Source of the DNA: Lineus longissimus
Lineage: Eukaryota; Nemertea; Pilidiophora; Heteronemertea; Lineidae
DNA length: 64,000 nt
Assembly (NCBI RefSeq): GCF_910592395.1
Contig: NC_088322.1
Span: forward strand, 5,143,431-5,207,430
Direction of reading: 5' to 3'
Below the pieces are notes generated by a model. It saw nothing but the letters and a program-made list of their open reading frames with translations. It had not been told where the DNA came from and searched no databases. Of this stretch, positions 1 to 10,820 are shown piece by piece. Position 1 is the first letter of the stretch. Every line of letters begins with the position of its first letter. Both the position numbers and the translations under genes were made by a program.

Positions 1-895
1 CGACTCTGTATAACCAAAATTATCGTGATCGGTCGCCACGAGCGCCAGCACCAACCGACTTTCATCGCCAGTAGTGTAATATCGCTAGTCGAATGACAAC
101 TTATCATCGCGGAATCTCGAAAGTGCGGTCTCAGTTAGTCGAATCGGTCATCTCGACTCCGTGTAACCAAAATGAGCGTGAACGGTCGCGACGAGCGCTA
201 ACACCGACCGACTTTCATCGCAAGTAGAGTAATATTGCTAGTCGAATGACAACTTCTCATCGCAGAATCTCGAAATTGCGGTCTCAGTTTGTCCAATCGG
301 TTATCTCGACTCTGTAAAACCAAAATGAGGGTGATCGGTCACGACAAGCGCCATCGCCGACTGGCCATCATCGCCAGTAGTCTTACATCGTTAGTGGAGT
401 GACAACTTATCATTGCAGAATCTGCAAATTGCGGTCCCAGTTTGTCCAATCGGGGATCTCCACTCTGTAAATTCAAAATCAGCGTGATCGGTCGTGACGA
501 GCGCCATCGCCGACCGACCATCATCGCCAGTAGTCTTATATCATTAGTTGAAAGACAACTTCTCGACGCAGACTCTCAAAATTGCAATCTCAGTTAGTGT
601 AATCGGTCATCTCCACTCTGTATAACCAAAATGAGCGTGATCGGTCGCGACGAGTGCCATCGCCGATCGACTTTCATTGCTGATCGTGTAATATCGCTAT
701 TGAATGACAACTTATCATCGCAGAATCTCGAAATTGCAGTCTCAGTTTGTCTAATCAGTCATCTTGACTCTGTATAACCAAAATGATCCTGATCGGTCGC
801 GACGAGCGATATCGCTACCGACCGTGATCGCCATTAGCGCAATATCGCTAGTCGAATGACAACTTATCATCGCAGAATCTCGAAATTGCCGTCTA
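1..895 (+). repeat. Segment recurring at 9,459 and 14,114
   Basis: Bases 1-606 match 9,459-10,064 (offset 9,458), and 1-895 match 14,114-15,008 (offset 14,113). Diagnostic shared variants are the CGAAAGTGCGG change near 120, GTAAATTCAAAATCAG near 466, the CTTATATCATTAG form near 534, and AAATGATCCTGATCGG near 781 (shared by 1 and 14,114 only). The match to the second copy breaks at about 607/10,065, where that copy switches to CATCTTGTCTCTG. The match to the third copy breaks near 895, and the window-start copy has extra monomers there (about 896-1,194). Confidence 0.85.
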
Positions 896-3587
896 AGTTT
901 GTCGAATCGGTCATCTTGTCTCTGTATAACCAAAATGAGCGTGATCGGTCGCGACAAGCGCCATCGCTCACCGACCATCATCGCCAGTTGCGTAATATTG
1001 CTAATCGAATGACAACTTCTCATCGCAGAATCTCAAAATTGCCGTCTAAGTTTGTCGAATCGGTCATCTTGACTCTGTATAACCAAAATGAGCGTGATCG
1101 GTCGCGACGAGCGATATCGCTACCGACCGTGATCGCCAGTAGCGTAATATCGCTAGTCGAATGACAACTTATCATCGGAGAATCTCGAAATTGCCGTTTC
1201 AGTTTGTCTAATCGGTCATCTTGACTCTGTATAACCAAAATGAGCGTGATCAGTCGCGAAGAGCGCTATCGCCGACCAACTTTCATCGCCAGTAGTGTAA
1301 TATCGCTATCGAATGACGAGTTATTATCGCAGTATCTTGAAATTGTGGTCTCAGTTTGTCAAATCGGTCATCTCGACTCTGTATAACCAAAATGAGCGTG
1401 ATCGGTCGCGACGAGCGCCATCACCGAACGACTTTCATCGCCAGTAGCCTAATATTGCTAGTCGAATGACAACTTCTCATCGCAGAATCTCGAAATTGCC
1501 GTCTCAGTTTGTCCAATCGGTCATCTTGACTCTGTATAACCAAAATGAGCGTGATCGGTCGCGACGAGCGCCATCACCGACTGACTTTCATCGCCAGTAG
1601 TGTAATATCGCTAGTCGAATGACAACTTCTCATCGCAGAATCTGGAAATTGTGGTCTCAGTTTGTCCAATCGGTCATCTTGTTTCTGTAATTAAAAATGA
1701 GCGTGATCGGTCGCGACAAGCGCCATCGCTCAACAACCATCATCGCCCTTTGCGTAATATTGCTAATCGAATGACAACTTCTCATCGCAGAATCTCAAAA
1801 TTGCCGTCTAAGTTTGTCGAATCGGTCATCTTGACTCTGTATAACCAAAATGAGCGTGATCGGTCGCGACGAGCGCCATCGCCGCTGACTTTCATCGCCA
1901 CTAGTGTAATATCGCTAGTCGAATGACAACTTATCATCGCGGAATCTCGAAATTGCGGTCTCAGTTAGTCGAATCGGTCATCTCGACTCCGTGTAACCAA
2001 AATGAGCGTGAACGGTCGCGACGAGCGCTAATACCGACCGACTTTCATCGCAAGTAGCGTAATATTGCTAGTCGAATGACAACTTCTCATCGCAGAATCT
2101 CGAAATTGCCGTCTCAGTTTGTCCAATCGGGTATCTCGAATCTGTAAAACCAAAATGAGGGTGATCGCTCACGACAAGCGCCATCGCCGACCGGCCATCA
2201 TCGCCAGTAGTCTTACATCGTTAGTGGAGTGACAACTGATCATCGCAGAATCTGCAAATTGCGGTCACAGATTGTCCATCGGTCATCTCGACTCTGTACA
2301 ACCAAAATTAGCGTGATCGGTCGCGACGAGCGCCATCACCGACCGACTTTCATCGCCAGTAGTGTAATATTGCTAGTCGAATGACAACTTATCATCGCAG
2401 AATCTTGAAATTGCGGTCTCAGTTTGTCCAATCAGGGATCTCCACTCTGTATATCCAAAATCAGCGTGATCGGTCGCGACGAGCGCCATCGCCGACCGAC
2501 CATCATCGCCAGTAGTCTTATATCGTTAGTTGAAAGACAACTTCTCGACACAGACTCTCGAAATTGCAATCTCAGTTAGTGTAATCGGTCATCTCTACTC
2601 TGTATAACCAAAATGAGCGTGATCGGTCGCGACGAGTGCCATCGCCGATCGACTTTCATTGCTGGTCGTGTAATATCGCTATTGAATGACAACTTATCAT
2701 CGCAGAATCTCGAAATTGCAGTCTCAGTTTGTCCAATCAGTCATCTTGACTCTTTATAACCAAAATGATCGTGATCGGTCGCGACTAGCGATATCGCTAC
2801 CGACCGTGATCGCCAGTAGCGTAATATCGCTAGTCGAATGACAACTTGTCATCGCAGAATCTCGAAATTGCCGTCTCAGTTTGTCTAATAGGTCATCTTG
2901 ACTCTGTATAACCAAAATGAGCGTGATCGGTCGCGACGAGCGCCATCACCGACTGACTTTCATCGCCAGTAGTGTAATATCGCTAGTCGAATGACAGCTT
3001 CTCATCGCAGAATCTGGAAATTGTGGTCTCAGTTTGTCCAATCGGTCATCTTGTCTCTGTATAACCAAAATGAACGTGATCGGTCGCGACAAGCGCCATC
3101 GCTCACCAACCATCATCGCCAGTTGCGTAATATTGCTAATCGAATGACAACTTCTCATCGCAGAATCTCAAAATTGCCGTCTAAGTTTGTCGAATCGGTC
3201 ATCTTGACTCTGTATAACCAAAATGATCGTGGTAGGTCGCGACAAGCGCCATCGCCGCTGACTTTCATCGCCAGTAGTGTAATATCGCCATCGAATGACA
3301 ACTTATCATCGCAGAATCTCAAAATTGTGGTCTCAGTTTATCTAATCGGTCATCTCGACTCTGTATAACCAAAATGATCGTGATCGGTCGCGACGAGCGC
3401 CAGCACCAACCGACTTTCATCGCCAGTAGTGTAATATCGCTAGTCGAATGACAACTTATCATCGCGGAATCTCGAAATCGCGGTCTCAGTTAGTCGAATC
3501 GGTCATCTCGACTCCGTGTAACCAAAATGAGCGTGAACGGTCGAGACGAGCGCTAACACCGACCGACTTTCATCGCAAGTAGCGTAA

Positions 3588-3690
3588 TATTGCTAGTCGA
3601 ATGACAACTTGTCATCGCAGAATCTTGAAATTGCGGTCTCAGTTTGTCCAATCAGGGATCTCTATATCGTTAGTTGAAAGACAACTTCTC
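3588..3690 (+). repeat. Truncated monomer, 76-bp deletion (first example)
   Basis: Near 3,657 the sequence reads AATCAGGGATCTCTATATCG, joining the end of one monomer directly to the TATATCGTTAGTTG block of the next. Compared with the intact form at 2,440-2,525, about 76 bp are missing, including the whole ACTCTGTATATCC anchor and CpG core. The phase of the array shifts here. Confidence 0.85.
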
Positions 3691-4501
3691 GACGCAGACT
3701 CTCGAAATTGCAATCTCAGTTAGTGTAATCGGTCATCTCCACTCTGTATAACCAAAATGAGCGTGATCGGTCGCGACGAATGCCATCGCCGATCAACTTT
3801 CATTGCTGGTCGTGTAATATCGCTATTGAATGACAACTTATCATCGCAGAATCTCGAAATTGCAGTCTCAGTTTGTCCAATCAGTCATCTTGACTCTGTA
3901 TAACCAAAATGATCGTGATCGGTCGCGACCAGCGCTATATTGTACCGACCGTGATCGCCAGTAGCGTAATATCGCTAGTCGAATGACAACTTATCATCGC
4001 AGAATCTCGAAATTGCCGTCTAAGTTTGTCGAATCGGTCATCTTGTCTCTGTATAACCAAAATGAGCGTGATCGGTCGCGACAAGCGCCATCGCTCACCG
4101 ACCATCATCGTCAGTTGCGTAATATTGCTAATCGAATGACAACTTCTCATCACAGAATCTCAAAATTGCCGTCTAAGTTTGTCGAATCGGTCATCTTGAC
4201 TCTGTATAACCAAAGTGAGCGTGATCGGTTGCGACGAGCGATATCACTACCGACCGTGATCGCCAGTAGCGTAATATCGCTAGTCGAATGACAACTTCTC
4301 ATCGCAGAATCTCGAAATTGCCGTTTCAGTTTGTCTAATCGGTCATCTTGACTTTGTATAACCAAAATGAGCGTGATCAGTCGCGAAGAGCCCCATCGCC
4401 GACCAACTTTCATCGCCAGTAGTGTAATATCGCTATCGAATGACGAGTTATTATCGCAGTATCTTGAAATTGTGGTCTCAGTTTGTCCAATCGGTCATCT
4501 T

Positions 4502-4960
4502 GACTCTGTATAACCAAAATGAGCGTGATCGGTCGCGACGAGCGCCATCACCGACTGACTTTCATCGCCAGTACTGTAATATCGCTAGTCGAATGACAGC
4601 TTCTCATCGCAGCATCTGGAAATTGTGGTCTCAGTTTGTCCAATCGGTCATCTTGACTCTGTATAACCAAAATGAGCGTGATCGGTCGCGACGAGCGCCA
4701 TCACCGACTGACTTTCATCGCCAGTAGTGTAATATCGCTAGTCGAATGACAGCTTCTCATCGCAGAATCTGGAAATTGTGGTCTCAGTTTGTCCAATCGG
4801 TCATCTTGACTCTGTATAACCAAAATGAGCGTGATCGGTCGTGACGAGCGCCATCACCGACTGACTTTCATCGCCAGTAGTGTAATATCGCTAGTCGAAT
4901 GACAGCTTCTCATCGCAGAATCTGGAAATTGTGGTCTCAGTTTGACCAATCGGTCATCTT
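4502..4960 (+). repeat. Three consecutive near-identical monomers
   Basis: Monomers 4502-4654, 4655-4807 and 4808-4960 are adjacent and differ from each other at only about two positions (for example AGTACTGTAA against AGTAGTGTAA, CAGCATCTGG against CAGAATCTGG, GGTCGTGACG against GGTCGCGACG). Neighbouring monomers elsewhere in this domain belong to different types, so this is a recent single-monomer amplification inside a higher-order array. Confidence 0.88.
4655..4807 (+). repeat. Representative 153-bp monomer
   Basis: This is a typical full-length monomer. In order it holds the anchor ACTCTGTATAACCAAAATGA, a CpG-rich core (GTGATCGGTCGCGACGAGCG, then CCATCACCGACTGACTTTC), a CATCGCCAGTAGTGTAATAT block, GCTAGTCGAATGAC, a TCTCATCGCAGAATCTGG block, and GTCTCAGTTTGTCCAATCGG leading back to the next anchor. 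The unit is 51 codons long in any frame. Its length is close to one nucleosome (about 147 bp plus a short linker), as in many centromeric satellites. The block near monomer position 55 (ACTTTCATCGCCAG) resembles that near position 96 (ACTTCTCATCGCAG), a weak hint of an older subunit of about 41 bp. Confidence 0.9.
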
Positions 4961-5409
4961 GACTCTGTATAACCAAATTGAGCGTGATCGGTCGCGACGA
5001 GCGCCATCACCGACCGACTTTCATCGCCAGTAGCGTAATATCGCTATCGAATGACGAGTTATTATCACAGTATCTTGAAATTGTGCTCTCAGTTTGTCAA
5101 ATCGGTCATTTAGACTCTGTATAACCAAAATGAGCGTGATCGGTCGCGACGAGCGCCATCACCGACCGACTTTCATCGCCAGTAGCGTAATATTGCTAGT
5201 CGACTGACAACTTCTCATCGCAGAATCTCGAAATTGCCGTCTCAGTTTGTCCAATCGGTCATCTTGACTCTGTATAACCAAAATGAGCGTGATCGGTCGC
5301 GACGAGCGCCATCACCGACTGACTTTCATCGCCAGTAGTGTAATATCGCTAGTCGAATGACAGCTTCTCATCGCAGAATCTGGAAATTGTGGTCTCAGTT
5401 TGTCCAATC

Positions 5410-8400
5410 GGTCATCTTGTCTCTGTATAACCAAAATGAGCGTGATCGGTCGCGACAAGCGCCATCGCTCACCAACCATCATCGCCCTTTGCGAAATATT
5501 GCTAATCGAATGACAACTTATCATCGCGGAATCTCGAAATTGCGGTCTCAGTTAGTCAAATCGGTCATCTCGACTCCGTGTAACCAAAATGAGCGTGAAC
5601 GGTCGCAACGAGCGCTAACACCGACCGACTTTCATCGCAAGTAGCGTAATATTGCTAGTCGAATGACAACTTCTCATCGCAGAATCTCGAAATTGCCGTC
5701 TCAGTTTGTCCAATCGGGTATCTCGACTCTGTAAAACCAAAATGAGGGTGATCGGTCACGACAAGCGCCATCGCCGACCGGCCATCATCGCCAGTAGTCT
5801 TACATCGTAAGTGGAGTGACAACTGATCATCGCAGAATCTGCAAATTGCGGTCACAGTTTGTCCATCGGTCATCTCGACTCTGTACAACCAAAATTAGCG
5901 TGATCGGTCGCGACGAGCGCCATCACCGACCGACTTTCATCGCCAGTAGTGTAATATTGCTAGTCGAATGACAACTTATCATCGCACAATCTTGAAATTG
6001 CGGTCTCAGTTTGTCCAATCAGGGATCTCCACTCTGTATATCCAAAATCAGCGTGATCGGTCGCGACGAGGGCCATCGCCGACCGACCATCATCGCCAGT
6101 AGTCTTATATCGTTAGTTGAAAGACAACTTCTCGACGCAGACTCTCGAAATTGCAATCTCAGTTAGTGTAATCGGTCATCTCCACTCTGTATAACCAAAA
6201 TGAGCGTGATCGGTGGCGACGAGTGCCATCGCCGATCGACTTTCATTGCTGGTCGTGTAATATCGCTATTGAATGACAACTTATCATCGCAGAATCTCGA
6301 AATTGCAGTCTCAGTTTGTCCAATCAGTCATCTTGACTCTTTATAACCAAAATGATCGTGATCGGTCGCGACGAGCGATATCGCTACCGACCGTGATCGC
6401 CAGTAGCGCAATATCGCTAGTCGAATGACAACTTATCATCGCAGAATCTCTAAATTGCCATCTCAGTTTGTCTAATTGGTCATCTTGACTCTGTATAACC
6501 AAAATGAGCGTGATCAGTCGCGAAGAGCGCCATCACCGACCAACTTTCATCGCCAGTAGTGTAATATCGCTATCGAATGACGACTTATTATCGCAGTATC
6601 TTGAAATTGTGGTCGCAGTTTGTCTAATCGGTCATCTCGACTCTGTATAACCAAAATGAGCGTGATCGGTCGCGACGAGCGCAATCACCGACCGATTTTC
6701 ATCGCCAGTAGCGTAATATTGCTAGTCGAATGACAACTTCTCATCGCAGAATCTCGAAATTGCCGTCTCAGTTTGTCCAATCGGTCATCTTGACTCTGTA
6801 TACCCAAAATGAGCGTGATCGGTCGCGACGAGCGCCATCACCGACCGACTTTCATCGCCAGTAGTGTAATATCGCTAGTCGAATGACAGGTTCTCATCGC
6901 AGAATCTGGAAATTGTGGTCTCAGTTTGTCCAATCGGTCATCTTGTCTCTGTATAACCAAAATGAGCGTGATCGGTCGCGACAAGCGCCATCGCTCACCG
7001 ACCGTCATCGCCAGTAGCGTAATATTGCTAGTCGAATGACAACTTATTATCGCAGAATCTTGAAATTGCGGTCTCAGTTTGTCCAATCAGGGATCTCTAT
7101 ATCGTTAGTTGAAAGACAACTTCTCGACGCAGACTCTCGAAATTGCAATCTCAGTTAGTGTAATCGGTCATCTCCACTCTGTATAACCAAAATGAGCGTG
7201 ATCGGTCGCGACGAGTGCCATCGCCGATCAACTTTCGTTGCTGGTCGAGTAATATCGCTATTGAATGACAACTTATCATCGCAGAATCTCGAAATTGCAG
7301 TCTCAGTTTGTCCAATCAGTCATCTTGACTCTGTATAACCAAAATGATCGTGATCGGTCGCGACGAGCGATATCGCTACCGACCGTGATCGCCAGTAGCG
7401 TAATATCGCTAGTCGAATGACAACTTATCATCGCAGAATCTCGAAATTGCCGTCTCAGTTTGTCTAATCGGTCATCTTGTCTCTGTATAACCAAAATGAG
7501 CGTGATCGGTCGCGACGAGCGCCATCGCTCACCGACCGTCATCGCCAGTAGCGTAATATTGCTAGTCGAATGACAACTTCTCATCGCAGAATCTCAAAAT
7601 TGCCGTCTAAGTTTGTCGAATCGGTCATCTTGACTCTGTATAACCAAAATGAGCGTGATCGGTCGCGACGAGCAATATCGCTACCGACCGTGATCGCCAG
7701 TAGCGTAATATCGCTAGTCGAATGACAACTTATCATCGCAGAATCTCGAAATTGCCGTCTCAGTTTGTCCAATCGGTCATCTTGACTCTGTATAACCAAA
7801 ATGAGCGTGATCGGTCGCCACGAGCGCCATCACCGACCGACTTTCATCGCCAGTAGTGTAATATCGCTAGTCGAATGACAGTTACTCATCGCAGAATCTG
7901 GAAATTGTGGTCTCAGTTTGTCCAATTGGTCATCTTGTCTCTGTATAACCAAAATGAGCGTGATCGGTCGCGACAAGCGCCATCGCTCACCAACCATCAT
8001 CGCCCTTTGCGTAATATTGCTAATCGAATGACAACTTCTCATCGCAGAATCTCAAAATTGCCGTCAAAGTTTGTCGAATCGGTCATCTTGGCTCTGTATA
8101 ATCAAAATGAGCGTGATCGGTCGCGACGAGCGCCATCGCCGCTGACTTTCATCGCCAGTAGTGTAATATCGCCATCGAATGACAACTTATCATCGCAGAA
8201 TCTCGAAATTGTGGTCTCAGTTTATCTAATCGGTCATCTCGACTCTGTATAACCAAAATGATCGTGATCGGTCGCGACGAGCGCCAGCACCAACCGACTT
8301 TCATCGCCACTAGTGTAATATCGCTAGTCGAATGACAACTTATCATCGCGGAATCTCGAAACTGCGGTCTCAGTTAGTCGAATCGGTCATCTCGACTCCG

Positions 8401-10064
8401 TGTAACCAAAATGAGCGTGAACGGTCGCGACGAGCGCTAACACCGACCGACTTTCATCGCAAGTAGCGAAATATTGCTAGTCGAATGACAACTTCTCATC
8501 GCAGAATCTCGAAATTGCCGTCTCAGTTTGTCCAATCGAGTATCTCGACTCTGTAAAACCAAAATGAGGGTGATCGGTCACGACAAGCGCCATCGCCGAC
8601 CGGCCATCATCGCCAGTAGTCTTACATCGTTAGTGGAGTGACAACCTATCATCGCAGAATCTGCAAATTGCGGTCACAGTTTGTCCATCGGTCATCTCGA
8701 CTCTGTACAACCAAAACTAGCGTGATCGGTCGCGACGAGCGCCATCACCGACCGACTTTCATCGCCAGTAGTGTAATATTGCTAGTCGAATGAGAACTTA
8801 GCATCGCAGAATCTTGAAATTGTGGTCTCAGTTTGTCCAATCAGGGATCTCCACTCTGTATATCCAAAATCAGCGTGATCGGTCGCGACGAGCGCCATCG
8901 CCGACCGACCATCATCGCCAGTAGTCTTATATCGTTAGTTGAAAGACAACTTCTCGACGCAGACTCTCGAAATTGCAATCTCAGTTAGTGTAATCGGTCA
9001 TCTCCACTCTGTATAACCAAAATGAGCGTGATCGGTCGCGACGAATGCCATTGCCGATCGACTTTCATTGCTGGTCGTGTAATATCGCTATTGAATGACA
9101 ACTTATCATCGCAGAATCTCGAAATTGCAGTCTCAGTTTGTCCAATCAGTCATCTTGACTCTTTATAACCAAAATGATCGTGATCGGTCGCGACGAGCGA
9201 TATCGCTACCGACCGTGATCGCCAGTAGCGTAATATCGCTAGTCGAATGACAACTTATCATCGCAGAATCTCGAAATTGCCGTCTCAGTTTGTCTAATCG
9301 GTCATCTTGACTCTGTATCACTAAAGCGAGCGTGATCGGTCGCGACGAGCGCCATCGCCGCTGACTTTCATCGCCAGTAGTGTAATATCGCCATCGAATG
9401 ACAACTTATCATCGCAGAATCTCGAAATTGTGGTCTCAGTTTATCTAATCGGTCATCTCGACTCTGTATAACCAAAATTATCGTGATCGGTCGCCACGAG
9501 CGCCAGCACCAACCGACTTTCATCGCCAGTAGTGTAATATCGCTAGTCGAATGACAACTTATCATCGCGGAATCTCGAAAGTGCGGTCTCAGTTAGTCGA
9601 ATCGGTCATCTCGACTCCGTGTAACCAAAATGAGCGTGAACGGTCGCGACGAGCGCTAACACCGACCGACTTTCATCGCAAGTAGAGTAATATTGCTAGT
9701 CGAATGACAACTTCTCATCGCAGAATCTCGAAATTGCGGTCTCAGTTTGTCCAATCGGTTATCTCGACTCTGTAAAACCAAAATGAGGGTGATCGGTCAC
9801 GACAAGCGCCATCGCCGACTGGCCATCATCGCCAGTAGTCTTACATCGTTAGTGGAGTGACAACTTATCATTGCAGAATCTGCAAATTGCGGTCCCAGTT
9901 TGTCCAATCGGGGATCTCCACTCTGTAAATTCAAAATCAGCGTGATCGGTCGTGACGAGCGCCATCGCCGACCGACCATCATCGCCAGTAGTCTTATATC
10001 ATTAGTTGAAAGACAACTTCTCGACGCAGACTCTCAAAATTGCAATCTCAGTTAGTGTAATCGG
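5410..10064 (+). repeat. 4.65-kb duplication, copy A (about 31 monomers)
   Basis: Copy A aligns to copy B at an offset of 4,653 near 5.4-5.7 kb, 4,807 from about 6,014 to 7,600, and 4,655 from about 7,800 to 10,064. The change from 4,807 to 4,655 is one extra monomer in copy A near 7,580-7,799. It contains the 76-bp-deleted monomer near 7,090, the CATCGCCCTTTGCG monomer near 5,480 and 8,000, and ends at the junction shared with window position 606. Variants are shared almost base for base, so the duplication is young. Confidence 0.85.
7080..7125 (+). repeat. Truncated monomer, same 76-bp deletion
   Basis: This carries the identical GGGATCTCTATATCG junction as at 3,657. It lies inside copy A of the 4.65-kb duplication. 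Sharing the same breakpoint shows descent from one deletion event. Confidence 0.87.
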
Positions 10065-10820
10065 TCATCTTGTCTCTGTATAACCAAAATGAGCGTGATC
10101 GGTCGCGACAAGCGCCATCGCTCACCAACCATCATCGCCCTTTGCGTAATATTGCTAATCGAATGACAACTTATCATCGCGGAATCTCGAAATTGCGGTC
10201 TCAGTTAGTCAAATCGGTCATCTCGACTCCGTGTAACCAAAATGAGCGTGAACGGTCGCAACGAGCGCTAACACCGACCGACTTTCATCGCAAGTAGCGT
10301 AATATTGCTAGTCGAATGACAACTTCTCATCGCAGAATCTCGAAATTGCCGTCTCAGTTTGTCCAATCGGGTATCTCGACTCTGTAAAACCAAAATCAGC
10401 GTGATCGGTCGTGACGAGCGCCATCGCCGACCGACCATCATCGCCAGTAGTCTTATATCATTAGTTGAAAGACAACTTCTCGACGCAGACTCTCAAAATT
10501 GCAATCTCAGTTAGTGTAATCGGTCATCTTGTCTCTGTATAACCAAAATGAGCGTGATCGGTCGCGACAAGCGCCATCGCTCACCAACCATCATCGCCCT
10601 TTGCGTAATATTGCTAATCGAATGACAACTTATCATCGCGGAATCTCGAAATTGCGGTCTCAGTTAGTCAAATCGGTCATCTCGACTCCGTGTAACCAAA
10701 ATGAGCGTGAACGGTCGCAACGAGCGCTAACACCGACCGACTTTCATCGCAAGTAGCGTAATATTGCTAGTCGAATGACAACTTCTCATCGCAGAATCTC
10801 GAAATTGCCGTCTCAGTTTG
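9936..10820 (+). repeat. 459-bp (three-monomer) tandem duplication
   Basis: Segments of roughly 9,936-10,361 and 10,395-10,820 match at an offset of 459, exactly three 153-bp monomers. The join near 10,385-10,398 is a hybrid monomer. Its left part (TCGACTCTGTAAAACC) is the type seen at 5,730, and its right part (AAAATCAGCGTGATCGGTCG, then TGACGAGCG and CTTATATCATTAG) is the type seen at 9,938-10,000. The second repeat ends near 10,820, where the sequence changes to CAATCAGGGATCTCCACTC. Confidence 0.85.
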
